Assembly: GCF_027853915.1 (NCBI RefSeq)
Contig: NZ_JAQGLA010000056.1
Span: forward strand, 1 to 48,781
Reading direction: 5' to 3'
Source of the DNA: Saccharopolyspora oryzae
Lineage (GTDB): Bacteria > Actinomycetota > Actinomycetes > Mycobacteriales > Pseudonocardiaceae
Length of the DNA: 48,781 nt
A program made the translations under genes and the position numbers. Of the stretch, positions 25,306 through 33,633 are shown piece after piece (the first letter of the stretch is position 1; every line of letters begins with the position of its first letter). The notes under the pieces are model-generated. The model saw only the letters and a program-made list of their open reading frames with translations. It had not been told where the DNA came from and searched no databases.

Positions 25306-26424
25306 GTGATCAGCGCTGCGGGCCAACCACGTGCTGTGGGTGATACCGGCGCGAGCGGGATTCCCCGCGGTCTGCGCGTCGCGGCTGCGGTGGGGTGGCG
25401 GCTGCTCGTGCTGGTCGCCGTGGCGTGGGTGCTGTGGCAGGTCTTCGACGTGCTCTACGGCGAGGTCATGTCGGTCGCGGTAGCCGGTCTACTCGCCGCG
25501 CTGATGGCACCTGCGGTGAACTGGCTCGTGCGCAAGGGGATGCACCGCACGCTGGCGGCCCTGCTCGTGCTCGTCGGCGGGCTCTGCGCGCTCGGCGCGG
25601 TGCTGGCGGTGGTGATCAACACGCTGGTGGCCGGGGTGGCCGGGCTGAGCGAGCAGCTGGTCGCCAGCTTCGAGCAGATCCGCAGCTGGCTCATCCGCGG
25701 CCCGCTGAGCCTGAGCCAGCAGCAGCTCAACGAGGTGTTCCAGCAGCTCACGCAGGCGCTGCGGATCGACCAGAGCGGGTTGCCGACGACTGCGCTGGCC
25801 ACCACCGGCACGCTGCTGCGGTTCCTGGCCGGGATGCTGCTCGGGCTGTTCACCCTGTTCTTCTTCCTCCGCGACGGCGGCCGGATCTGGTCGTTCGTCG
25901 TGCAGGTGACGGTGCCGCGAACAGTCCGCCAGCGCGTGCACGTCGCCGGCCAGCGCGGCTTCGCAACGCTCGTGGCCTACGTGCGCGCGACGGCGGCCGT
26001 GGCCTTCATCGACGCGGCGTTGATCGGCATCGGAGCCCTCGTGCTCGGGGTCCCGCTGCCGTTCGTGCTGGCCGTGGTGATCTTCCTCGGCGCCTTCGTC
26101 CCCTACGTCGGAGCGGTGGTCACCGGCGGACTGGCCGTGCTCGTCGCGCTGGCCGCCAACGGGTTCGTCACGGCGTTGATCCTGCTGGCCGTGGTGGTGT
26201 GCGTGATGCAGCTGGAAGGCCACGTGCTGCAGCCGTTCCTGCTGGGGCACGCCGTGCGGCTGCACCCGTTGGCGGTGGTGCTCAGCGTGACGTCGGGCTT
26301 CACCATCGCCGGAGTGGGCGGAGCGGTCCTGGCCGTGCCGCTGGTGGCGACCGCCAACACCGTCGTGCGATCGCTGGTGACCGATTCGCGCGCCTCCCCC
26401 AGCACCAACGGACAGGTGCGGTGA
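25306..26424 (+). CDS. AI-2E-family transporter
   Basis: This membrane protein of about 372 residues has the AI-2E/UPF0118 layout. There are N-terminal helices (VGWRLLVLVAVAWVLWQVF), a soluble Gln-rich middle (LSLSQQQLNEVFQQLTQAL) and C-terminal helices, with the diagnostic FLGAFVPYVGAVVTG and QLEGHVLQPFLLG stretches. Members export AI-2-like compounds or act as ion antiporters, so the substrate is unresolved. The start is uncertain: GTG 25306 is used, TTG 25303 and GTG 25336 are possible, and none has a clear ribosome site. Confidence 0.88.
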   Translation: MISAAGQPRAVGDTGASGIPRGLRVAAAVGWRLLVLVAVAWVLWQVFDVLYGEVMSVAVAGLLAALMAPAVNWLVRKGMHRTLAALLVLVGGLCALGAVLAVVINTLVAGVAGLSEQLVASFEQIRSWLIRGPLSLSQQQLNEVFQQLTQALRIDQSGLPTTALATTGTLLRFLAGMLLGLFTLFFFLRDGGRIWSFVVQVTVPRTVRQRVHVAGQRGFATLVAYVRATAAVAFIDAALIGIGALVLGVPLPFVLAVVIFLGAFVPYVGAVVTGGLAVLVALAANGFVTALILLAVVVCVMQLEGHVLQPFLLGHAVRLHPLAVVLSVTSGFTIAGVGGAVLAVPLVATANTVVRSLVTDSRASPSTNGQVR

Positions 26425-26469
26425 CGCTCCGGACTCGTCTTTGATCCTGGTTCTTCATCTTTGATGCGC

Positions 26470-26575
26470 CGCCAGGCGCATAGCCCACTCCCGCAGCCGG
26501 CACCGCCGCGGGTTCTCAGCGTTCGCCTGGCGAGGACGGCCCGACTGCCGTGTATTGGCATACATAAAGTCGGGC
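26470..26575. repeat. Two inverted repeats in a convergent intergenic region
   Basis: CGCCAGGCG (26470-26478) pairs perfectly with CGCCTGGCG (26524-26532). Separately, GCCCGACT (26539-26546) pairs with AGTCGGGC (26568-26575) and encloses an inner hairpin TGTAT-TGGC-ATACA (26551-26564). The core of the second element is unusually AT-rich. Lying between convergent genes (AI-2E-type and DUF6292), these may be terminators, or a small structured RNA or mobile repeat. The rest of 26,425-26,645 shows nothing I recognise. Confidence 0.5.
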
Positions 26576-26645
26576 ACCCGCAGTCCAGGCGGGCGCTGAG
26601 GTTCCGCCACCTGCACCGCCACGCAAAACGAGTCAAAGACAGCGT

Positions 26646-27050
26646 TCAGGCCCGGAAGTGGGCCAGGCGGTGCTCCAGCTCGTCGCCGGCATTCGGCATG
26701 CGGAACGCCGGCGGCAGCACCAGGCCCGGGCTGCGGCCGCGGACCGCGTCGGCCAGGAACCTCCGCACCACGCTCGGGTGCGGGAGGATGTCGCCGCCGA
26801 GGAACTGCAGGGCGGTGGTGTCCCCCGTGCCGTCGGTCTCCACGCGCAGCGCCCACCCGCTGACCTCGTCCCAGGTCAGCAGCAGCGGGTAGTCCAGCAG
26901 CGTCGGCACGCGCGAGCACACCAGGATGATCGCGGTGGCCAGGCCGTCGTCGAAGTCGACGTCCACCTCCGCCACGTCGTCCCCCAGCGCGTCCGCCACG
27001 GACCGGATGTAGTCGACCAGACCGCTGGCCGCCTGGCTCCTCGTGTCCAT
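26646..27050 (-). CDS. DUF6292-like protein
   Basis: This 134-residue acidic soluble protein has the pattern YIRSVADALG-DVAEVDVDFDDGLATAIILV, then LTWDEVSGWALRVETDG and C-terminal LPHPSVVRRFLADAV, as in the DUF6292 proteins that are common in Pseudonocardiaceae. No function is known. The ATG at 27050 has a strong GGGGGGA site; an upstream in-frame ATG at 27077 has its purine run too close. It is a single gene, convergent with the AI-2E-type transporter. Confidence 0.75.
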   Translation of the reverse strand: MDTRSQAASGLVDYIRSVADALGDDVAEVDVDFDDGLATAIILVCSRVPTLLDYPLLLTWDEVSGWALRVETDGTGDTTALQFLGGDILPHPSVVRRFLADAVRGRSPGLVLPPAFRMPNAGDELEHRLAHFRA

Positions 27051-27282
27051 CGCCGTCCCCCCTCGGTTCTCGGACATCGCTCCCCACGGGTATCCACGCC
27101 GGACGCGGCGCAGACGTACCGAAGGCGTGAACCGTCCGCAGTGGACCTTTCGGTGGACGCGGCACCCCAGCCGCAACACCAGCACCGTCGGATCCCACCC
27201 GCCACCACCTCGCCCGGCGGGGAATGCCCCGGGCAAACGGCGGGTAGTCGTGGGGTCACCGTTCGGACGAAGGAGTACCACC

Positions 27283-27543
27283 ATGGGGATCCTCAGCTGG
27301 ATACTGTTCGGGCTGATCGCCGGGGTGATCGCCAAGTTCATCCTCCCCGGCCGAGATCCCGGCGGGATCATCGTGACCACCCTGATCGGCATCGTCGGCG
27401 GGTTCCTCGGCGGCTGGATCGCGTCCCACCTCACCGGCGGCGGCGTCACCGGCTTCAACCTGATGAGCTTCGTGTGGGCGGTGATCGGGTCGCTGATCCT
27501 GCTGCTGATCTACCGCCTGATCTTCCACCGGAGTCACGCTTGA
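27283..27543 (+). CDS. GlsB/YeaQ/YmgE-family stress membrane protein
   Basis: This 86-residue transglycosylase-associated-like protein has three hydrophobic helices: ILFGLIAGVIAKFILPG, GIIVTTLIGIVGGFLGGWIA and FVWAVIGSLILLLIYRLIF. Gly-rich helices and the GRDPGGIIVTTLIGIVG signature identify the family. It resides in the membrane and is commonly stress-induced, with unknown biochemistry. AAGGAG precedes the ATG by 7 nt. It is monocistronic. Confidence 0.92.
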   Translation: MGILSWILFGLIAGVIAKFILPGRDPGGIIVTTLIGIVGGFLGGWIASHLTGGGVTGFNLMSFVWAVIGSLILLLIYRLIFHRSHA

Positions 27544-27736
27544 CCGGCACCACCGGGCGAACCGCCGAACGGGTCGTTACCCCCTTAGCGGGAAGCGAAA
27601 ACCTGCACCGCCGCACGGGATCTGCCAGTGTTGGGCACCCGCGATCACGCCTCCGGCCGCCACCCCGACCGGAGCGATGCGCGAAGTTCCCTCCCGTGCC
27701 GCTCCAGCCAGGTCACAACGCTTCCCGGAGGTTCCC

Positions 27737-28807
27737 ATGGCACTGCCGTTCCCCATCTCCGACTCCCGACGCCGCGTGCACCTGGTCGGTTCGTTGCCGC
27801 CCGACATCGCCCCGGACGCCGTTTCGGGCATGCGCTGGGTGCTCGAGCACTCCGGGAACGCCGAGCTCACCGCGCTGCCCTGCGACGTGGACCCGAACTG
27901 GATCATCGACTACCTGCTGGCGCGCGCCGAGGTTCCCGGGCTCGAGACCGCGAAGTCCGGTGATGGGAGCAGCTACGCCACGATGCCGGTCTACCGGGTC
28001 CGATCCGGGCACCGGCTGACCACCGACGACATCGCGCTGGGCCGCCCGCCCGAGGTGGCCGCGGCGGTCGCCGCACGTCGCCGGCTCGACGCCGGGCCAC
28101 CCGTCCAGGTCAGCGTTCCGTCCTCTTTGGACCTCTCGATCTTCACCCTGGGCGTCGGGCAGACGCCGCGCTTCCACGCGGTTTTCGAGCAGATGGTCAT
28201 CTCCGAGGTCACCCGGATCGCTCAGTCCCACGGCTCCGAAGTGACCTTCCAGCTGGAGTCCCCGGCGGTCCTCTACGTCATGCACCGGGCACCGGCCGCG
28301 GCCCGCCGGGCGGCGGCACGCCTGCTCGCCCACCAGCTGGCCAGGCTCATCACCGCCGCCCCGCGATCCGCCCGGTGGACGCTGCACCTGTGCTACGGGG
28401 ATCTCGGGCACCACGCGCTGTTCCGACCGGCAGGCCTGCGCTCCGCCGTGCAGGTGATCAACGCGTTGGCGACGCGGCTGCGGCACGTCGGTCATCCGCT
28501 GCCCGCCATGCACATCCCGCTGGCCCACGGCGATCAACCACCGTCCAGCTCCGCCACGAGCTACGCGCCGCTGCGCGACCTCACCCGAGGCGTCGAGGTG
28601 ATCGCGGGCTGCGTCGACGAACACCACCCGGAGCTGTCCGCCCGTGCACTCCGGCACACCGAAGCCGCCCTCGGACAACCCGTCGCCGCCGTGGCTGCCG
28701 CCTGCGGGCACGGCCGTCGGACACCGGAGGAAGCACGGCTCAACCTCGAACTCGCCGAGCGACTCGCGCAGTCGGTTCCGGCCCGACGACCTGCCGGCAT
28801 CAGGTGA
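27737..28807 (+). CDS. MetE-like (UROD/MetE superfamily) zinc domain protein
   Basis: The 356-residue protein resembles the C-terminal catalytic barrel of cobalamin-independent methionine synthase standing alone. The start VHLVGSLPPD is the phosphate/substrate loop of this fold. The zinc site appears complete: H217-L-C219 in TLHLCYGDLGHH (compare HMCYS in MetE) and C323 in CGHGRRTPEEA (compare CGLKTR). Stand-alone members activate a thiol for methyl transfer or cleavage, but the substrate here is unknown. CGGAGG lies 5 nt before the ATG. It converges with and overlaps the lyase-like gene by 8 bp; proximity to a thiol-dioxygenase gene suggests sulfur metabolism. Confidence 0.7.
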   Translation: MALPFPISDSRRRVHLVGSLPPDIAPDAVSGMRWVLEHSGNAELTALPCDVDPNWIIDYLLARAEVPGLETAKSGDGSSYATMPVYRVRSGHRLTTDDIALGRPPEVAAAVAARRRLDAGPPVQVSVPSSLDLSIFTLGVGQTPRFHAVFEQMVISEVTRIAQSHGSEVTFQLESPAVLYVMHRAPAAARRAAARLLAHQLARLITAAPRSARWTLHLCYGDLGHHALFRPAGLRSAVQVINALATRLRHVGHPLPAMHIPLAHGDQPPSSSATSYAPLRDLTRGVEVIAGCVDEHHPELSARALRHTEAALGQPVAAVAAACGHGRRTPEEARLNLELAERLAQSVPARRPAGIR

Positions 28808-30206
28808 GCTCGTCGAGCAGGGCCGCGGCGATCGAAACGTCGTCGGACAACGGGCGATCCTGCACGTCCGGGTCGAGTCGGCAGCACGCCTGTTCGTAGA
28901 GCTCCCGGACGGGTGCCTCGATCCGCGACTCGAGCATCCGGTGCGCGCGCACCGCTGCGACGAGCTCGCACGCCAGCACCAGGCGGTACGCGTCGGCCAG
29001 CTGTTCGGTCTGCCGTGCCGCCTGGGAGGCGAAACCCGCGTGGTCTTCGGTTCCCCTGGACAGCACGGCGTGCCCGAAGGTCGCGGGGAAGGCAGCGGCG
29101 CGCAGTTCGGCCAAGGCCGATCCCGCGCTGTACTCGAGCAGCATGATTCCCGAGCTTCCCGGCGGCCCGGCGGCGAGGAACGGCCGAAGACCGGTGTGCT
29201 CCGGTTCGGTGAGCATCGACAGCCTGGCCGCGGACAGCTGCGCGGTGGCCAGCACGGCCAGTCGCAGCCGGTCCAGGGCGAGGGCCAGCTGCGCGGTGTG
29301 CGAACCGCCGTGGTGGAAGGCACCGACCGGGGTGATCAGCGGGTTCTCCGCAGCCGCGTTGATCTCCGCGGACAGCACCGACTCGGCATCGGCCACCGCC
29401 TCCAGCGCAGGCCCGTGCACCTGCGGGAAGCAGCGCAGTCCGAACGGGTCCTGAACGCGCCGGCCCGGGATCGCCGCGCCGCCCAGCTGCGCGAGGACTT
29501 CGGCGGCCACCCGCTTCGCTCCGGCGTGCGGCCGGTTCCGGTGCACTTCCGGCGCGAACGGTTCGGTCGCACCACCGACCGCGCACAGCGTCAACGCGGT
29601 GACTCGCGTCGAGGCGTTCAAGAGCTTTCGGACCGTCGCGACGGCCAAGGCCGCCCGGCCGATCGTCAGCGCGTTGCTGCTGATCAAGGCCAGCGCATCG
29701 CCTTCCTGGAAGGTCACCGGACTCGGCGGCTGCCCGTTCCACCTGCCGGCACCCGTGAGGGCCAGGCCGAGCTCGGCCAGCGGCCCGAGGTCACCCGTGC
29801 CGACCGAGCCGTGCTCGTGCACCTGCGGGTGGGCTCCGCTGTTGAGCACGGTCACCATCGCCTCGGCGATGGCCGGTTGCAGACCCGACCCACCGCGCAA
29901 CACCTGGTTCACCCGCACCGCCAGCATCGCCCGGACCTCGCGCTCCGGCACCGGATCTCCGATCGCGCTCGCATGGCTGCGCAACAGCCGCATCCCGTGT
30001 CCAGCACCGGACGCGCACTCACCGCAGTTGCCGCCAACACCGGTGGTCCTGCCGTAGACCGGTTGCGTCAGCTCGCAGGCCGCCTGCCAGCTCCGCCGCA
30101 GACGTTGCGCGCCGCTGGCCGCGATCGTCACGCGTGCCGCGCCGTCCGCTATCCGCCGGAGGTCCGCAATGGACAATCCGGTGCCGTCGAGGGCCACGAC
30201 GGACAT
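28800..30206 (-). CDS. Aromatic amino acid/histidine ammonia-lyase homologue with altered MIO loop
   Basis: At 468 residues it is clearly of the HAL/PAL superfamily: YGRTTGVGGN (51-60), EGDALALISSNAL (168-180), QDPFGLRCFPQVHG (252-265), ENPL (287-290) and GTEDHAGF (385-392) all align with catalytic segments. The region that should read GSVGASGDL, whose Ala-Ser-Gly cyclises into the MIO electrophile, instead reads GSVGTGDL (133-140), one residue shorter and without Ser. It may therefore work without MIO, as reported for ergothionase, which eliminates a better leaving group than ammonia. It follows the cupin dioxygenase by 18 nt in one operon, with GGGAGGA before the ATG. Confidence 0.8.
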   Translation of the reverse strand: MSVVALDGTGLSIADLRRIADGAARVTIAASGAQRLRRSWQAACELTQPVYGRTTGVGGNCGECASGAGHGMRLLRSHASAIGDPVPEREVRAMLAVRVNQVLRGGSGLQPAIAEAMVTVLNSGAHPQVHEHGSVGTGDLGPLAELGLALTGAGRWNGQPPSPVTFQEGDALALISSNALTIGRAALAVATVRKLLNASTRVTALTLCAVGGATEPFAPEVHRNRPHAGAKRVAAEVLAQLGGAAIPGRRVQDPFGLRCFPQVHGPALEAVADAESVLSAEINAAAENPLITPVGAFHHGGSHTAQLALALDRLRLAVLATAQLSAARLSMLTEPEHTGLRPFLAAGPPGSSGIMLLEYSAGSALAELRAAAFPATFGHAVLSRGTEDHAGFASQAARQTEQLADAYRLVLACELVAAVRAHRMLESRIEAPVRELYEQACCRLDPDVQDRPLSDDVSIAAALLDELT

Positions 30207-30224
30207 CGGTCCTCCCGGAACGGC

Positions 30225-30788
30225 TCAGTGCGAGGAGTTCGCGAAGTCGCCGACCGGGCGCAGCTCGTCGGCGTAGGACACCGAGATGCGCCGGAGCACG
30301 CCGTCGAGCAGCGCGTACTGCCCCATCCGCCACAGCGGTGGCGAGTAGGCGTGGATCGAGACGCTCTCGTTCGCCTTCCCGGTCAGCCGGTGGATGTGCT
30401 CAGGGCCGGAGCCGTAGACGTGCCCAGCAGCGACCTCGGTCCGCAGGCTGCGCCCGCCCAACGTCGGGTTGTGCTCGACCAGAGCTCCCCGGACCACTGC
30501 GACGGCGAACGAGGAGACGTCGTGGTCGTGCCAGCCGGTGTCGTTCTCCGGGGTCCAGCACAGCAACCACACGTCGACATAATCGTCTCGGTGCAGCGAG
30601 GCGTAGTGCCGCTTCTCCCCGCTGAACGCAACGTGCTGCTCCCACGACTCAGGTCGGCGGGTCAGGTCCGCGACCACACCGAGCAGCTCCCCCACGTCCA
30701 GGAAACGGCCGGGCAGAGCGTCGAGCGCCCGCACTCGGTCGACGGGGAGCGCGCGCCGCGCGGGTACCGCGAAAGGTTCACCGAACAC
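30225..30788 (-). CDS. Cysteine-dioxygenase-family thiol dioxygenase
   Basis: The 187-residue cupin has the iron 3-His set: H87-D-H89 in TGWHDHD and a third His in HIHRL (131/133). The S144-x-H146-x-Y148 triad (SIHAYSPP) is characteristic of thiol dioxygenases such as cysteine or 3-mercaptopropionate dioxygenase. It oxidises a thiol to a sulfinate with O2 (family knowledge); the actual thiol is unknown. The start is GTG 30788 with AGGAGG 5 nt upstream. It is first gene of the operon with the ammonia-lyase homologue, reading away from a LacI regulator whose operators lie upstream. Confidence 0.85.
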   Translation of the reverse strand: MFGEPFAVPARRALPVDRVRALDALPGRFLDVGELLGVVADLTRRPESWEQHVAFSGEKRHYASLHRDDYVDVWLLCWTPENDTGWHDHDVSSFAVAVVRGALVEHNPTLGGRSLRTEVAAGHVYGSGPEHIHRLTGKANESVSIHAYSPPLWRMGQYALLDGVLRRISVSYADELRPVGDFANSSH

Positions 30789-30848
30789 CGCTGCCTCCTC
30801 CCGGAGCGACGGCCGGACCGGCCCGCCGCACGAAGGCCGCCGCCCTTG

Positions 30849-30860
30849 TGAAGCGCTTCA
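30849..30860. promoter_or_regulatory. LacI-family operator 1 (perfect)
   Basis: TGAAGCGCTTCA is a perfect 12-bp palindrome with the central CG of LacI/GalR operators. It lies 61 bp upstream of the dioxygenase start and 87 bp before the LacI-type gene. Confidence 0.8.
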
Positions 30861-30874
30861 GTGAATGGTTTCAG

Positions 30875-30886
30875 TGAAGCGCATCA
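30875..30886. promoter_or_regulatory. LacI-family operator 2
   Basis: TGAAGCGCATCA differs by one base from operator 1. Centres are 26 bp apart, so two dimers could bind neighbouring faces and repress the dioxygenase-lyase operon and the regulator itself. Confidence 0.7.
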
Positions 30887-30946
30887 CCGAGGTCCCGGTC
30901 AAGCTGTTCGGGCGGCCGGAGTCGGCGTGCGCGCTAGGCTTTTCGG

Positions 30947-31954
30947 GTGCCACGCCGCAAGCGCCCCACGATCAAGGACATCGCCGCGGAAACCGGGCTT
31001 TCCCCGGCGGCGGTCTCCTACGCGCTGCGCGGCCTGCAGGTGCCCGAGGAGACCCAGCAGCGCGTGCGGGAGGCCGCCGACCGCCTCGGCTACGAGGCCG
31101 ATCCGGTGGCCCGCGCGCTGGCCAGCGGACGCACCGGCATGATCGGCGTCCTGTGCAGCTCGCTGGAAGACCTGTGGCAGCAGAAGTTCGCCACCACCCT
31201 CGGCCGCAGCTTCCTCGCCGCGGACCGCAACGCGCTGTTCATGGACTCCGCAGCCGATCCGGAGCGCGAAGCCCTGCTGGCCAAGAACCTGCTGGACCAG
31301 CGGGTCGACGCACTGGTCACCATCCCGGTCGACCCGACCTCCCGGCACTGGGCGCTGGCCGCCGAGCGGACGATGCTGGTGGCGATCGGCGACCCGCTGC
31401 CCGGCGCCCCCACCGCCGCCGAAGTCGTGTTCGACAACGCCCTGGGCGTCACCCACGCGCTGAACACGCTCGCCGAAGCAGGGCACCGCGACGTCCTGGT
31501 GCTGACGCCGGGACCCCGGCTGCTGCGGCAGCGGCCTGCGGAGAAGATCGTCCAGGACGTCGCGCAAGACCTCGGCATGGAGCTGCGCGTGGTGGCATGC
31601 CCGAACGACCTGACCGAGGCGGCGGAGACGGCGCGCACCGCGCTGGCCGATGCGCCTCGACCGACTGCGGTCTTCTGCCTGACCGACTCGATGGCTTACG
31701 GCGTCTACGAAGCCGCGCGCGATCTCGGCCTGGACATCCCGGCGGACCTCTCGGTGCTCGGCTACGACGACCACCCGGTTTCCCGCCTGCTGACCCCGGC
31801 CCTGTCCACCTACCGCTGGGACGTCCGAGCAGTGGTCGACGCGGTGGTGCAGCGCGTGCTCAAGGCGGTCGACGAGAACCGCCGCAGCCGCCGGAAGCTG
31901 ATCGCCCCGGAACCGAAACCGCGAGGCTCGGTCTCCGCACCCCCCACCCGGTGA
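30947..31954 (+). CDS. LacI-family transcriptional repressor
   Basis: At 335 residues it has the LacI helix-turn-helix and hinge at the N-terminus (PTIKDIAAETGLSPAAVSYALRGLQVPEETQQRV...LGYEADPVARALASG) followed by a periplasmic-binding-protein-like ligand domain ending in ADLSVLGYDDHPVSRLLTPALSTYRWD. The start GTG is 6 nt after TAGGCT, with no ribosome site, so it is probably leaderless. Two matching operators lie in the gap to the divergent dioxygenase-lyase operon, whose inducer would be the pathway substrate. The ligand cannot be read from the sequence. Confidence 0.92.
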   Translation: MPRRKRPTIKDIAAETGLSPAAVSYALRGLQVPEETQQRVREAADRLGYEADPVARALASGRTGMIGVLCSSLEDLWQQKFATTLGRSFLAADRNALFMDSAADPEREALLAKNLLDQRVDALVTIPVDPTSRHWALAAERTMLVAIGDPLPGAPTAAEVVFDNALGVTHALNTLAEAGHRDVLVLTPGPRLLRQRPAEKIVQDVAQDLGMELRVVACPNDLTEAAETARTALADAPRPTAVFCLTDSMAYGVYEAARDLGLDIPADLSVLGYDDHPVSRLLTPALSTYRWDVRAVVDAVVQRVLKAVDENRRSRRKLIAPEPKPRGSVSAPPTR

Positions 31955-32072
31955 AGCCGGACAATTCCGATCAAGCGGTCTACGGGAGTACCCGCTCCGG
32001 AAACCTGATCTTCATCTGACGTCCCTTCCGGGCGTTCAGGCTGGCGTTCGTCGTCGATCTGAACGGAGCACG

Positions 32073-33626
32073 ATGAGCGCGTCACCAACCGGCCTCGACC
32101 GGCGCACGTTCCTGCAGCTGGCCGGGGTCACCTCGGCGGCGGTCGCCCTGGGCATCTCCGCGCCGGGCGCGGCAGGCGCCGTGCCGGGAAATCCGCTGCC
32201 CGACGGCACTTTCAGCCTCGGGGTGGCCTCCGGCGATCCCCGGCCGGACGGCGTCGTGCTCTGGACCCGGTTGGCCCCGGAACCGCTCGCGCCGGACGGA
32301 CACGGCGGCATGCCGCAGAGCCAGGTTCCGGTGCAGTACGAGGTCGCCGAGGACGAGCGGTTCAGCCGGATCACCCGGCGCGGCACGGTGATCGCCTCAC
32401 CCGAGCTCGCGCACGCGGTGCACCCGGAGGTCGGCGGCCTGCAACCGGGCCGCGAGTACTTCTACCGCTTCCGCGCCGGGAACCAGCTGAGCCCGGTCGG
32501 ACGCACCCGGACGCTCCCGGCGCCCGGCGCGCAGGTGGCGACGTTCAACTTCGCGACGGCCTCGTGCCAGGCCTGGTACCACGGGCACTTCTCGGCCTAC
32601 CGGCACATGGCGGCCGAAGACCTGGACGCGGTGGTGTTCCTCGGCGACTACATCTACGAGTACGGCATCACGTCGAGCAACCTGTGGCGGCGCAGAGCAC
32701 CCGAGCTCGGAGCTGAGCACCAGGTCGAGATCGAGACGCTGGAGCAGTACCGGCTGCGCTACGCGCTGTTCAAGACCGATCCGCACCTGCAGGCCGCGCA
32801 CGCCGCCGCACCGTGGTCGGTGACCTGGGACGACCACGAGGTGCAGAACGACTACGCCGCCGACCGGTCGGGTTACGGCATCTCCCCGCAGCACTTCCTG
32901 CACCGCCGCGCGGTGGCCTACCGGGCCTTCTACGAGCACCTCCCGCTGTCGGTGGCCGCGCTGCCGGAAGGCCCGACGGGCCACGTGCACCGGCGCTTCG
33001 ACGTCGGGGCGCTGGCTCGCTTCAACATCCTCGACACCCGCCAGTACCGCGATCCGGTGCCCGCGGACTCCGCGGAGCAGCACGACGAAGCGCGCACGAT
33101 GCTGGGCCGCGAGCAGGAGAAGTGGCTCCACGACGGGATGGTGGACTCCCCGGCGCGCTGGAACGTGGTGGCCAACGGCGTCGCCGTCGCCGCGATCACC
33201 GAGAACCGCGTCGACCAGTGGGACGGGTACCCGGCGGCGCGGCGACGGCTGATCGAGGCGATGCAGCGCACCAGCAATCCCGTGGTGTTCACCGGTGACA
33301 TCCACAAGCACGTCGCCGCCGAGCTCAAGGCCGACTTCGCCGATCCGGCCTCGCGCACCGTCGGCGTGGAGCTGATCTGCACCTCGATCGCCTCCGACGG
33401 AGACGGCGCGCCGACCGACGACTACACCGAGGACTGGTTGCAGCACCCGTACGTCAAGCTCTACGACGGCCGCCGCGGTTACGTGCGGTGCAGCCTCACC
33501 CCGGACGAGCTGGTGTCCGACTTCAAGGTCGTGCCGTGGATCCAGGCGGACGCGAACGCCCCGGCCGAGACCGTCGCCCGCTTCAGCACCCCGGCCGGAG
33601 AGCCCGGTCTGCACAGGAAGGCCTGA
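32073..33626 (+). CDS. phoD: PhoD-type secreted phosphatase
   Basis: The 517-residue protein begins with a twin-arginine signal (DRRTFLQLAG, then a hydrophobic stretch ending near AGA) for folded export. An N-terminal Fn3-like domain (FSLGVASGDPRPDGVVLWTRL) precedes the PhoD metallophosphatase: VVFLGDYIYEYG, WDDHEVQNDYA, LDTRQYRDP and VVFTGDIHKHV supply Ca/Fe ligands and catalytic residues. It would release phosphate from diesters or teichoic-type polymers outside the cell. GGAG precedes the ATG. A lyase-type carbohydrate-binding gene follows after 7 nt. No phosphate-regulon box was identified. Confidence 0.93.
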   Translation: MSASPTGLDRRTFLQLAGVTSAAVALGISAPGAAGAVPGNPLPDGTFSLGVASGDPRPDGVVLWTRLAPEPLAPDGHGGMPQSQVPVQYEVAEDERFSRITRRGTVIASPELAHAVHPEVGGLQPGREYFYRFRAGNQLSPVGRTRTLPAPGAQVATFNFATASCQAWYHGHFSAYRHMAAEDLDAVVFLGDYIYEYGITSSNLWRRRAPELGAEHQVEIETLEQYRLRYALFKTDPHLQAAHAAAPWSVTWDDHEVQNDYAADRSGYGISPQHFLHRRAVAYRAFYEHLPLSVAALPEGPTGHVHRRFDVGALARFNILDTRQYRDPVPADSAEQHDEARTMLGREQEKWLHDGMVDSPARWNVVANGVAVAAITENRVDQWDGYPAARRRLIEAMQRTSNPVVFTGDIHKHVAAELKADFADPASRTVGVELICTSIASDGDGAPTDDYTEDWLQHPYVKLYDGRRGYVRCSLTPDELVSDFKVVPWIQADANAPAETVARFSTPAGEPGLHRKA

Positions 33627-33633
33627 CCCCGCG

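Noticed and set aside
26425..26645. tRNA-like folding in the structured intergenic region
   Set aside because: I could not find a consistent acceptor, T-arm and anticodon arm arrangement; only simple hairpins are supported.
27065..27093. SigB-like GGTTCT-N17-GGGTAT before the GlsB-like gene
   Set aside because: It lies about 190 bp upstream of the start and the -35 match is weak, so it is not reported as a promoter.
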